From a virus: 21,918 nt of DNA. Positions within the stretch are counted from its first letter, which is position 1. Each line of letters opens with the position of its first letter. The stretch covers positions 1-21,918 of the IMG/VR virus record IMGVR_UViG_3300042325_000272; one strand, 5' to 3'. The position numbers and the translations under genes were made by a program. Shown here piece by piece: positions 8,573 to 15,619 of the stretch. The notes under the pieces were generated by a model. That model saw nothing but the letters and a program-made list of their open reading frames with translations. It did not search any database and was not told the origin of the DNA.

Positions 8573-9060
8573 AAAAAAACACTAGCTGCAATTGCAATAC
8601 CACAAGGCGCAAACTTCATTACGTCTGCATAGTTTACAGTCCCTGAATACTCCTGAATTTCGTAAGCGTTACCCTTAGTTTTTATAATTGGTCTATACAT
8701 AGCAGCCATAGCCTTATGCATATCCCCCCAACTTGAACTGTACTTAACTATATCAATATATTCACCCATACTTATATCTTCAATGCTAGGAATAAATCCG
8801 AACTCTTGAGCGCCTATTTTAAATCTGTGTGTAAATTCATTTTTAGTAGCAAATAACTTTGAAAAATGTGTAATCATTTCAGCTACTGAACTAAGCTTAA
8901 TTTTAACTACGTCTTTTAAATCAATACCACAGAATATCTCAATCATTTTCATAGAGATAAACTCTTCATCATTTGAAGTAGCGCAAACCTCTTGAAACTT
9001 TTGATAAGCTCCTAGACTAATTTCATTTACGTTTGTTGCTCTTGTAACTTCTAACTTCAT
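8374..9060 (-). CDS. Tail assembly chaperone (G-like)
   Basis: A 228-residue protein. Recognisable blocks are EEFISMKMIEIFCGIDLKDV (about 32-51), FKIGAQEFGFIPSIEDISMG (about 80-99) followed by EYIDIVKYS, WGDMHKAMAAMYRPI (about 111-125) and FFWTLGNELIKAIPHFLEKK. These match a family from Bacteroidetes phage tail operons that I associate with tail assembly chaperones. The overlapping -1 frame downstream, entered at a T9 run, fits the G/GT arrangement of long-tailed phages. The frameshift would remove the last 66 residues of this version and replace them with 88 others. It starts 34 nt after the large terminase gene. Confidence 0.65.
   Translation of the reverse strand: MKLEVTRATNVNEISLGAYQKFQEVCATSNDEEFISMKMIEIFCGIDLKDVVKIKLSSVAEMITHFSKLFATKNEFTHRFKIGAQEFGFIPSIEDISMGEYIDIVKYSSSWGDMHKAMAAMYRPIIKTKGNAYEIQEYSGTVNYADVMKFAPCGIAIAASVFFWTLGNELIKAIPHFLEKKMSNQMKTILASQLNLANDGDGINQFMQSLRETWSDSMQLPHFHFTNA
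8571..8579 (-). other. Putative -1 ribosomal frameshift site (T9 run)
   Basis: On the minus strand the chaperone gene reads GTT TTT TTT TGG here, so a T_TTT_TTT heptamer is in the correct zero-frame phase for a canonical X_XXY_YYZ slip. Moving back one base enters the 88-codon frame, just 2 nt after its last upstream stop. No downstream pseudoknot was worked out. Transcriptional slippage on the homopolymer would give the same product. Confidence 0.65.
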
Positions 9061-9094
9061 ACTTATAAACTAATTTAATTCATATTTGTACCCC

Positions 9095-10396
9095 CTATCT
9101 AATACCGTAATTTCCGACTGGCTTAATCTCGAACCAATATCGCATCATTATAGAATCCCACTCATCAGGTGAACGTCCTATCATTTCTTTAATCTTATCT
9201 TTTGGAATGATTGACAAACGCCCATCCTTATCAATGTCCTTCATTTTAATCTGCTCCATCTCTTCACTCGTAATATCCCTTACATTTCCATCATTGCAAA
9301 TCTCACCTACTTCTTTTAATACTATTTTCTTAGCCATTAAGATTGAACATTGACTCTTTAAATTGTCGTAGTTTTCTCCGTTCAATGCTTTACTATTATT
9401 TACAAAACCGTTTATCTTTGGCTTAGTGAAATCTATTAAACCACCCCCTACTCCGTCCTCATCTGCTATCACATTGCTAGAACTTATACCGTGCTTTCTT
9501 TGTAGTTCGTATAGTTTTTCTAATACCATATCTAAACCACTTTTAGCAATCTCAAATCTATCAATGACAAGCCAACCGTGCCATACTCTAAAAACCGTTT
9601 TATCTTTACCCATACGAGCAACGTCAATAGTCATGTATTTCTGTCCTTCACGCTTAATATGAATAGGGTTAAAATAATCTATAATACTATCTTGGTCTAT
9701 AAGCGTGCTAGGGTCATCATCGTACTCCCAATTACCGTAATACAATCTTTGCTTACTGTTCTTATCTAACTGCAATAACGATTTTAAGTAAGACGGGTGC
9801 AAGTGTGGGTTATCCTTTGGGAGGGCTTGTATGAACTTTCTGTAAGGTAGTAAGGTATTGTTCTTATCAGGGGAATAAAACTCTTTATACGTCCAATTCT
9901 TAGCAGGGTTACACGTGCCTAAAATCTTCGGCATTAAATCGTATTCGTTAAGCTTGTATCTAATCCTAGATTTTACTATTTGCCATGCTTTATAAACAAC
10001 CTGATTACATTCATCAATAAACGCTCCCGTAATCTCAAGCGAACCTAAACTATCATAGTTAGGGTCTGAAGGATACAGAAATAAATCTTTTAATATTATC
10101 TCACTACCGTTATTAAAGTAGATAATATTCGATTGAGCGTTATAGTTGTATTCAGCTCCAATATTTAAAGAAGCTGACAACTCAAAGAAAGTGTTTAATG
10201 TAGTTTCTTTTAACGTTTTTAGTTTTGCTCTACCCATTAACCACCTTGTGCCTTCGTACTTTTGGCACATAGATATTAACCACAAGCAACCGAAAGCAGA
10301 TTTGCCGCCACCCGCAGCTCCTCCGTATAAAACTTCTTCAGTTGTCCTGTCGTTTAGATAATAGGTTGCGTGTTCCTGCTTTACTAATAATCTCAA
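9095..10396 (-). CDS. terL: Terminase large subunit
   Basis: A 433-residue packaging motor and nuclease with all key motifs. ATPase domain: Walker A GGAAGGGKS (25-33), Walker B GAFIDE (124-129) with E129 as catalytic base, and coupling motif LGTCNPA (159-165). RNase H-like nuclease: D258 in YMTIDVARMGKDKT, an acidic cluster in IADEDGVGGG (310-319) and D411/D414 in DEWDSIMM. It cuts the concatemer and pumps DNA into the prohead. The ATG overlaps the stop of the small upstream gene by 4 nt. Length is normal. Gene order downstream is odd: tail genes follow at once, without portal or capsid. Confidence 0.96.
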   Translation of the reverse strand: MRLLVKQEHATYYLNDRTTEEVLYGGAAGGGKSAFGCLWLISMCQKYEGTRWLMGRAKLKTLKETTLNTFFELSASLNIGAEYNYNAQSNIIYFNNGSEIILKDLFLYPSDPNYDSLGSLEITGAFIDECNQVVYKAWQIVKSRIRYKLNEYDLMPKILGTCNPAKNWTYKEFYSPDKNNTLLPYRKFIQALPKDNPHLHPSYLKSLLQLDKNSKQRLYYGNWEYDDDPSTLIDQDSIIDYFNPIHIKREGQKYMTIDVARMGKDKTVFRVWHGWLVIDRFEIAKSGLDMVLEKLYELQRKHGISSSNVIADEDGVGGGLIDFTKPKINGFVNNSKALNGENYDNLKSQCSILMAKKIVLKEVGEICNDGNVRDITSEEMEQIKMKDIDKDGRLSIIPKDKIKEMIGRSPDEWDSIMMRYWFEIKPVGNYGIR

Positions 10397-10590
10397 TCTT
10401 TTTTAGGTAATGTTTGAAACCACTCATTCATCTCTTCACGTAGTTTACCACTGCAAACGTAATCATCTAAGAATTTATGCGGGTCTGTGCCACTAACATC
10501 TACGTCTAATTTTAAACCGTTGTATTCACATTCACTTTTTACCCTGAATGTAATTACACTTCCTTTAGTCTTTAATATTTTGTACTTCAT
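10393..10590 (-). CDS. Small hypothetical protein between terminase genes
   Basis: A 65-residue protein (MKYKILKTKGSVITFRVKSE at the start) with alternating hydrophobic residues in the first half, suggesting a small beta-sheet, and an acidic-aromatic C-terminal helix (REEMNEWFQTLPKKD). It overlaps the small terminase candidate by 26 nt and the large terminase by 4 nt, so it is embedded in the packaging operon. I do not recognise a function. A packaging accessory factor is possible from position alone. Confidence 0.65.
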   Translation of the reverse strand: MKYKILKTKGSVITFRVKSECEYNGLKLDVDVSGTDPHKFLDDYVCSGKLREEMNEWFQTLPKKD

Positions 10591-10879
10591 CTTTATTTGG
10601 ATTAATGCCTATTCCTAAACTAATAATGTTTTGTATCTTTTCTCCTTGTGTTGTAATATCGGTTTGTTGTTTAGGTAAACTAAAGAAGTATTTAAACCAC
10701 AATTCAATAGCCCATTTCTCACCTCCCTTCATAGCATATTCTAACTGCTGCAATGCTTCAGGTAAAAATGGTTTTAAGTTTTCATAAGCATCTTGCAATT
10801 CACTTTTAGTCATCAACCTTTTATCATCAGGTCGAACTGCTTTTGTACTATTGCCGCCATTTAAACTTCGCTTATCCAT
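10565..10879 (-). CDS. Putative terminase small subunit
   Basis: A 104-residue protein from the ATG at 10877-10879; a TTG two codons upstream is a worse start. The first 20 residues (RSLNGGNSTKAVRPDDKRL) are a basic Gly/Asn-rich tail. The centre, LPEALQQLEYAMKGGEKWAI followed by ELWFKYFFSLPKQQTDITTQ, has the EAL..L...M.xG..WAi.lwfkY.fgkPKQ..di pattern found at the end of many phage small terminases, where the helices assemble a ring that recognises pac/cos DNA. It lies just upstream of the large subunit, with one small gene between. It lacks a clear N-terminal helix-turn-helix, so it is short for the family. Confidence 0.6.
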   Translation of the reverse strand: MDKRSLNGGNSTKAVRPDDKRLMTKSELQDAYENLKPFLPEALQQLEYAMKGGEKWAIELWFKYFFSLPKQQTDITTQGEKIQNIISLGIGINPNKDEVQNIKD

Positions 10880-10913
10880 ATTCAATTCAAATCAATTAAT
10901 TGATTATTCAATA

Positions 10914-11279
10914 TTAATCTTGTTTATATTCAGCATGTAACAATCTCAAATCCTTAAGAATATCCCTCCAACAGTCTCCGCAACTTGTAGCCATCTGTTT
11001 ATCATTAAATACCCTGTTATATATCTTGAGTAGATAGCCTTGTTCAGCTGGTGAAACTTGATTTTTAAACGTCTTGAAAAAATCTGTAAGGAATTCATGC
11101 TCTGATTCGATTAAACATTCTATTTTTTTGTACTTCCATAACTTGTTAAGTTTCTCTTTTCGCTCCTCGCATCCACAATCCTCCCCTGCAATAAAGTGTA
11201 CTAATTTATCTACTCCCGTGGCGTGTAGTATTTTTTCTACAGTATCACCTAATCCTTTGCTTACTCTTCTTTTTGCCAT
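10914..11279 (-). CDS. Conserved Cys-rich phage protein, possibly zinc-binding
   Basis: A 121-residue basic protein. KGLGDTVEKILHATGVDKLV (about 8-27) leads into a CxC pair (C35, C37) in AGEDCGCEERKEKLNKLWKY, then C55, a helical middle and a CxxC pair (C100, C103) in TSCGDCWRDILKDLR. The two Cys pairs suggest one structural zinc site. The GLGDTxEKxxxATGxDKLVxFIAGEDCGC block is one I recall as conserved directly before terminase genes in Bacteroidetes phages, with no known function. It may be a DNA-binding or packaging accessory protein; that is inference. Confidence 0.7.
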   Translation of the reverse strand: MAKRRVSKGLGDTVEKILHATGVDKLVHFIAGEDCGCEERKEKLNKLWKYKKIECLIESEHEFLTDFFKTFKNQVSPAEQGYLLKIYNRVFNDKQMATSCGDCWRDILKDLRLLHAEYKQD

Positions 11280-11319
11280 TATATTAGTTATTTATAGTGT
11301 TTATTTATGTTTTTAGCTG

Positions 11320-11853
11320 TTATATTAGTTCGTAATCTTTGTTTATTAAATCCTGATAATCTTCACCTACATTTTGCCTTAACCTACGATAGCAATTCTC
11401 TAACGTCCTTTGTATGCTTCTCAAAGTTATTCCACTACCTTTTGAAATATCACGCATTGAAATTGAATCGTTCATGTAGATAGAAAATAGTAGTTGGTCG
11501 TACATATTCCACTTAGTTACTTCTTTGTTAATCTTTACGTTGAAATTAGAACGCGCTTTAACCTCATCTAAGGTACAATTCTCATCTATTTGTATATCAT
11601 AGTTGCTTAGTGAAATCGTTAAGTTATCCTGTTTAAATTGTTGAAACTGTAAATTTCGTAAAGTAATCCAAACATAAGACTTTGATAGCACCCCGTTTTT
11701 AAACAGTTTTTCATAGGATGATAATTTGTTAAGTCTTAAATACATATCTTGAACTACGTCTTCGCAAGTATCGGAGCTTACACCAAATGACCGCACAATC
11801 TTACACCATTCAGAATGATACTTTGATAGCTCTATCATTAATTTATTACTCAT
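11320..11853 (-). CDS. Sigma-70 family (ECF-like) RNA polymerase sigma factor
   Basis: A 177-residue protein from the ATG at 11851-11853 (the TTG one codon upstream is not needed). Residues about 10-75 resemble sigma region 2: an acidic EDVVQDMYLRLNKL helix (31-44), then SYVWITLRNLQFQQFKQDN. Residues 113-160 resemble region 4: a helix (TKWNMYDQLLFSIYM), then a helix-turn-helix SMRDISKGSGITLRSIQRTL (132-151) and CYRRLRQNV. Region 3 is absent, as in ECF sigma factors. It has its own promoter about 30 nt upstream and is the first gene before the packaging and tail operon, so it probably directs host RNA polymerase to late genes. Confidence 0.8.
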   Translation of the reverse strand: MSNKLMIELSKYHSEWCKIVRSFGVSSDTCEDVVQDMYLRLNKLSSYEKLFKNGVLSKSYVWITLRNLQFQQFKQDNLTISLSNYDIQIDENCTLDEVKARSNFNVKINKEVTKWNMYDQLLFSIYMNDSISMRDISKGSGITLRSIQRTLENCYRRLRQNVGEDYQDLINKDYELI

Positions 11854-11882
11854 CAATTCAAATAATATGTAAATACCATTGC

Positions 11883-11910
11883 CAAAGATACGTTTTTTTT
11901 CGTTCTACAA
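11883..11910 (-). promoter_or_regulatory. Bacteroidetes-type promoter for the sigma factor gene
   Basis: On the minus strand, TTG at 11910-11908, a 17-nt spacer and TATCTTTG at 11890-11883. This matches the -33 TTG / -7 TAnnTTTG consensus of Bacteroides and Flavobacterium, with the spacer at the short end. It lies in the 109-nt gap before the sigma gene and would start transcription about 20-25 nt upstream of its ATG. Confidence 0.65.
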
Positions 11911-11962
11911 TGATAGTTAAAATGTAAAAGTAGTATTTTAGTTTCAAATATATCCATTATTC

Positions 11963-13081
11963 TTAAAAAAGTGTAGTTAAACGTGCGACCTGCCCGAACT
12001 CCTTATGAAATATAAAACCCTCAATAGCTAAAGGTGAATGTTGGTAACCGCTTTTATGATGCCAGCTATCTGCAGGGCTAGGTGAACGTAATGACTCTAT
12101 TTGTACGCTCATAATATCGCGGCTGGTCTTGTGATGGACGTGGTGAGTAAACCAATAACGGTGCTTGCAGTCGTGCCAATAATTTGAAGCCTCATGGCAC
12201 ATTAGTAATGGTAAATCATTTTGCTTCGCTCCGTCTCCGTGAGTAGTTCCGATTAGATTTTTACCGTAGGTTGTATATTTTCTATGTGATGGGCTTCTAT
12301 TAAATTCTATATTCGAATGCGTGTTATACCATGAATAAAGCGAATCCATTAGAAAAAATCCGCTCATTTCATCATGATTAGAGACGTTATAAATTACTTC
12401 TAGGTCTGCAATTTGTACTAAGGTTTCTATAATGTCAATGTATAATTGTTTAGCCATTATGAACGCGTCGAACCATTTTAAGTGCGTGTCCTGTTGTGTG
12501 CCTTTTGTCGTTTGGCTCCTAGCGTTATCCGTATTTAAAACGTCGTTACCAACTATTAAAATAATCTTGTCAATGTTGAAATATTTACTTTTCTTAAGTA
12601 TTGAATAAACGCCTTGCTTAACCCTTTGAACTGCAATTTGTGAGTTGTATTCCTCTCCCGTTTCAAATGCAGAACAAAGTTTGTTTATATGAATATCGGC
12701 GGGGTCTATAAGTAAAGCGTGCGAGTCCTCGATGAGTTTGGAACGTTCAATCTTAATATGGTTAGGTCTAATCTTTTCAACGGCATCTATAAAATCCTGT
12801 TTAAATTCATGATAGTTAAACGTAGTGTCTTGACCTTTAACATTTATAGAATAGTGTTCACCTTTATACCAATAATGCTTAACCTTATCTATGTCTATCC
12901 CTACAGCTTCGCACTCCTGGTTTATTCCACTGTTTACCCTACGGTTTATTAATTTACCTATGCTTCGTCTATGGTTATGGTTAAATTCAATTCCTTGTTC
13001 TTGGCATATAGTTCTGGCTACATTTGTCCTTCCAATCCCAGAATTAAATAGCTCCATTATTCTATCAATGTTTTCTATCAT
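11963..13081 (-). CDS. Metallophosphoesterase with N-terminal HTH-like region
   Basis: A 372-residue protein of the calcineurin-like metallophosphoesterase superfamily (Mre11/SbcD-like nucleases and phosphodiesterases). Metal-binding motifs appear in order: DPADIH (126-131, D-x-H type), GND (178-180), NHDE (235-238), THGDG (280-284) and FTHHVHHK (311-318). Residues 1 to about 50 (DRIMELFNSGIGRTNVARTI then HRRSIGKLINRR) look like a small helix-turn-helix, so a DNA substrate is likely. I recall this architecture as common in Bacteroidetes phages, usually next to replication genes as here. The likely role is processing of DNA ends or of a nucleotide substrate; the substrate cannot be read from sequence. 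Confidence 0.85.
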   Translation of the reverse strand: MIENIDRIMELFNSGIGRTNVARTICQEQGIEFNHNHRRSIGKLINRRVNSGINQECEAVGIDIDKVKHYWYKGEHYSINVKGQDTTFNYHEFKQDFIDAVEKIRPNHIKIERSKLIEDSHALLIDPADIHINKLCSAFETGEEYNSQIAVQRVKQGVYSILKKSKYFNIDKIILIVGNDVLNTDNARSQTTKGTQQDTHLKWFDAFIMAKQLYIDIIETLVQIADLEVIYNVSNHDEMSGFFLMDSLYSWYNTHSNIEFNRSPSHRKYTTYGKNLIGTTHGDGAKQNDLPLLMCHEASNYWHDCKHRYWFTHHVHHKTSRDIMSVQIESLRSPSPADSWHHKSGYQHSPLAIEGFIFHKEFGQVARLTTLF

Positions 13082-13103
13082 AAGCTAAAGGTAAACAAGT
13101 TTT

Positions 13104-13337
13104 TTAAATAGATATATTATATTCTGATAAATACGAATGTATACTATCTCTTAATCCCTGTGCTAAATCAATTTCTTCTGATGTAGCTTCTCTATTTCTG
13201 TAAACTCCATGCTTAGTTATGCTTCTTAAATCATTATCTAACTGATGAAGTATTACGCTATACTTATAGCCATTCAATGCCATATTAATATCGTCTTGCT
13301 CTTCTACTGAATCGAACTCAATTATTACCTTTCCCAT
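13104..13337 (-). CDS. Conserved phage hypothetical protein
   Basis: A 77-residue acidic protein: EFDSVEEQDDINMALNGYKY (8-27), then a helix with HQLDNDLRSITKHGVY and an acidic C-terminal helix. The pattern FDSVEEQ-D...AL-GYK....L..LD..LR..TKxG is one I have seen in many phages and gene transfer regions of diverse hosts, always as a small protein of unknown function. It starts 2 nt after the stop of the 80-residue gene and is followed by the metallophosphoesterase 22 nt later. Confidence 0.75.
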   Translation of the reverse strand: MGKVIIEFDSVEEQDDINMALNGYKYSVILHQLDNDLRSITKHGVYRNREATSEEIDLAQGLRDSIHSYLSEYNISI

Positions 13338-13338
13338 A

Positions 13339-13581
13339 TTATTTGTATTTTCTAATTAATTCAAAGGTATACTTAATATCATGCCAATTAATATGATAAG
13401 TATCATTATTCATCGAAGGATACCAACCAATGCAATGACCGTGATTAGCATTCTTAAAATCATCTCGTTTAATTACATTACCGTTTACACTTCTTAAATA
13501 AATCCAAGGTATGTTTCCTGTTAGTTCAACATCAATACCTATTTTCTTTAATCTCTCAACTAATACATCTAGCTCGTTCAT
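13339..13581 (-). CDS. Conserved phage hypothetical protein (GNIPWIYL family)
   Basis: An 80-residue protein. The signature is VELTGNIPWIYLRSVNGNVI (about 18-37), then NANHGHCIGW and a C-terminal DIKYTFELIRKYK. The combination of a G-N-x-P-W-I-Y-L strand, a N-H-G turn and a DIKxTFxxIRKY helix is a widespread phage hypothetical protein I recognise, but its function is unknown. It overlaps the upstream Cys-rich gene by 4 nt and precedes the next gene by 1 nt, so the three small genes are translated together within the replication operon. Confidence 0.75.
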   Translation of the reverse strand: MNELDVLVERLKKIGIDVELTGNIPWIYLRSVNGNVIKRDDFKNANHGHCIGWYPSMNNDTYHINWHDIKYTFELIRKYK

Positions 13582-13778
13582 TTCATTATATCTTTTAATT
13601 GGTTTATAATTCCCTCGTTCCTACCACCCCAAAACATCTCACACGTAAATTTGTTTTCCACTATCTTAAATGGAGGCTCACTAAAGTAGCTTTGTCGGTG
13701 TTCATTTGCGTACGCTGTAAATCTATAACACTCTTCTTTTTTAGGGCAATTAGTGCCGCTACACATTGTTATGTCCAT
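13578..13778 (-). CDS. Small Cys-rich conserved phage protein
   Basis: A 66-residue protein with Cys at 6, 11, 17 and 46: MCSGTNCPKKEECYRFTAY, then QSYFSEPP and TCEMFWGG. The CxGxxCPxxxxCYRxTA...QSYF..PPF pattern is common in small phage proteins and suggests a single structural zinc or iron site. The function is not known. It overlaps the VRR-NUC gene by 10 nt and the next gene by 4 nt. A second ATG at codon 5 is also possible, giving 62 residues; the first ATG is chosen because it is the nearer partner to the overlapping stop. Confidence 0.75.
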   Translation of the reverse strand: MDITMCSGTNCPKKEECYRFTAYANEHRQSYFSEPPFKIVENKFTCEMFWGGRNEGIINQLKDIMK

Positions 13779-14044
13779 ATCGTTTCTATTATATTTTTAA
13801 ACTCATCTAAACTTCTTACTATGTAATATTCAAAATTTTGTTGTTCTATTTGTTTTTGAATATACTTTTGAATTTCGCTTTGTTTACCTTTCTCATTCTT
13901 AACTTCGACAAATATAGTTGAATTATCTTTAAATAATATTAAATCAGACATTCCATTTATATTACACTTAACAATCTTTAAAACTAAATAACCATTTTTT
14001 TTTGCTTCGGCTATTATTTTACTTTGAATAATTGATTCTAACAT
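13769..14044 (-). CDS. VRR-NUC domain nuclease
   Basis: A 91-residue protein that is a single VRR-NUC domain of the PD-(D/E)XK superfamily. Motifs: an N-terminal helix with E3 and Q7 (LESIIQSKIIAEAKKNG), a GMSDLILF strand with D34, FVEVKNEKGKQS with E47 and K49 (E-x-K), then Q59 and an alternating C-terminal strand and helix (YYIVRSLDEFKNII). These are the residues that hold the metal and cut branched or structured DNA in the family. It overlaps the SF2 helicase gene by 26 nt. Such helicase plus VRR-NUC pairs recur in phage replication modules, where they may resolve junctions. Confidence 0.88.
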   Translation of the reverse strand: MLESIIQSKIIAEAKKNGYLVLKIVKCNINGMSDLILFKDNSTIFVEVKNEKGKQSEIQKYIQKQIEQQNFEYYIVRSLDEFKNIIETIWT

Positions 14045-15263
14045 AGTCTTTTTTAAAATAATTACTTGTATATTTTTTCTTATCTTTTACTACTTTATAA
14101 ATTTTCTGTTCAATACCGCCTTTTGAAAATATCCAAAAAACTTCATTACTTAATCTTTCTTTAGTTGTAAGTCTATCTCTAGATTGAAAGTAAGACGTTG
14201 CAGAAAAATCAATATTAAAATAAACTAAATATTTTGCTTTGCTTAAATTAACACCTTCACGTCCTGAAACAATTTGATAAGCAATAGATTTATTCGTATT
14301 ATTAAACTCTTCTAATTCAGTTGTTAACTCATCTTTAAATACTTGCTTTAACATCTCTAGTTCTGCTTTAAATTTATAGAATATAGCTAATTTAATTCCT
14401 TTAAATCTTTCTTTTATAAATATAGCTTTACTATCATCCAAAATCATTGTGTTGCCACTTTCAAATTTGACAGTCCCTGAAAACATTTGATGGAATTTAC
14501 TCATTAATTTAACAGCAGTATCTCCTAAAATAGTTTCAGTTTGACCATCTATAACTAAATCTTTTGCTAGTTTATCAATCAATGAATATGTTATAGGTTT
14601 CATATCGCAATACATAATATTTTCTTTTACTTCCGTTTCAAATCCTGCTTCTTTTTGTGTAAATGTTATTAAATAGTCTTTAATCTTATCGTTTATCATT
14701 TCTACATTAGCATCTGAATAATCATTAATAAAACCAAAAGAAACTCGTTTTTGTTTTACGTTTACATAAGCTGAAGCCCAAGCATAAAAAGTAGGATTAG
14801 GAAAAGGACTGTATAAAGAAACCCAAAATTGATGATAAATCTGTGAGAAGGATTCTGGAGTAGGTGTCCCTGACAAAAAAATCATTGGTAAAGTATTAAA
14901 TCTTTGCGCAAATTCCTTTGTATACTTACCGGGTTTTGGGAAAGCTCCAAATCTATGATGCTCATCATGTATTATCAAATCAAATTTACCTTTTACTTTA
15001 CTTATAGATTCATCATTGATAACTTCTATTTCAAAATCATTTACATAATTAAATTTAGTGTAATCATCAATAATACTAGATATAGCTTTTTTCTTTGTTA
15101 AAAACAAAACTCGTTTTGCTCCATATAATTTAGCCGTTTCTAAAGCAGTTAAAGTTTTACCTGTTCTAACTTCCATTGATAAATAGACAATCTTTTTAAC
15201 CCTTAATATTTTAACAGCTTTTAATGAAAGTTCAATCTGATAATCTCTTAATTTATAAATCAT
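14019..15263 (-). CDS. SF2 (SNF2/DEAD-like) helicase
   Basis: A 414-residue superfamily 2 DNA helicase or translocase. An N-terminal LRDYQIEL motif (5-12) resembles the SNF2 Q-type motif. Motif I is EVRTGKT (31-37), motif II is DEHH (100-103), motif III is SGTP (131-134), motif V is GREGVNL (334-340) and motif VI is QSRDR (360-364). Both RecA-like lobes are present and the length is typical of compact phage versions. It is flanked by a coiled-coil protein gene (4-nt overlap) and the VRR-NUC nuclease gene. It probably remodels forks or recombination intermediates. The use of DEHH instead of the commoner DEAH or DEGH is mildly unusual. Confidence 0.9.
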   Translation of the reverse strand: MIYKLRDYQIELSLKAVKILRVKKIVYLSMEVRTGKTLTALETAKLYGAKRVLFLTKKKAISSIIDDYTKFNYVNDFEIEVINDESISKVKGKFDLIIHDEHHRFGAFPKPGKYTKEFAQRFNTLPMIFLSGTPTPESFSQIYHQFWVSLYSPFPNPTFYAWASAYVNVKQKRVSFGFINDYSDANVEMINDKIKDYLITFTQKEAGFETEVKENIMYCDMKPITYSLIDKLAKDLVIDGQTETILGDTAVKLMSKFHQMFSGTVKFESGNTMILDDSKAIFIKERFKGIKLAIFYKFKAELEMLKQVFKDELTTELEEFNNTNKSIAYQIVSGREGVNLSKAKYLVYFNIDFSATSYFQSRDRLTTKERLSNEVFWIFSKGGIEQKIYKVVKDKKKYTSNYFKKDYVRINYSK

Positions 15264-15619
15264 TTGAATTGAGATTTAAAATAATTTAACTTCTCTTCTA
15301 GTAATTGATTTTGTCTTTTCAAAGTTTGTATTTCCACATCCAACTTACTAAATTGATATTGGATAAACATAAGCCGTTTTAACGTGTTTTCTATAATCTT
15401 TGTATCTATGTCTTTAGATTGTTGCTTTAATAGCGTAGCTTCAGTCCTAAAGGCTAAATTCTTTATGTAATGAAATGCCGTATTAATATCTAATTCAGTT
15501 CTTAAATTACCGTTTATCTTTTCATGTTCTGATAATTCTATATATTGTTTAGCTAACTCCTCTTTGATGGATATGAAAGGAGTGTTTAGTATTATACATT
15601 TTGGGTTAGTTAGTTCCAT
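15260..15619 (-). CDS. Coiled-coil hypothetical protein in replication operon
   Basis: A 119-residue protein. The N-terminal part (NPKCIILNTPFISIKEELAK) may form a short strand-helix element; from about residue 55 on it is a continuous helix with heptad-like Leu/Ile/Phe spacing, ending in KLDVEIQTLKRQNQLLEEKL, a clear coiled coil. It overlaps the primase/helicase gene by 10 nt and the SF2 helicase gene by 4 nt. A dimeric adaptor between the two helicases is a reasonable guess, with no family evidence. Confidence 0.6.
   Translation of the reverse strand: MELTNPKCIILNTPFISIKEELAKQYIELSEHEKINGNLRTELDINTAFHYIKNLAFRTEATLLKQQSKDIDTKIIENTLKRLMFIQYQFSKLDVEIQTLKRQNQLLEEKLNYFKSQFK

Noticed and set aside
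8571-8579. T9 run as a sequencing error splitting one gene
   Set aside because: The zero-frame continuation (FFWTLGNELIKAI) fits the remembered chaperone family and the run is in ideal phase for slippage, so programmed frameshifting is preferred. Raw reads could still decide.
11945-11952. TATATTTG upstream of the sigma gene
   Set aside because: It has no matching TTG at a suitable distance; the TATCTTTG box nearer the gene does.
12719-13088. Plus-strand open frames opposite the metallophosphoesterase
   Set aside because: They are hydrophobic shadow frames of a gene with intact catalytic motifs on the other strand.
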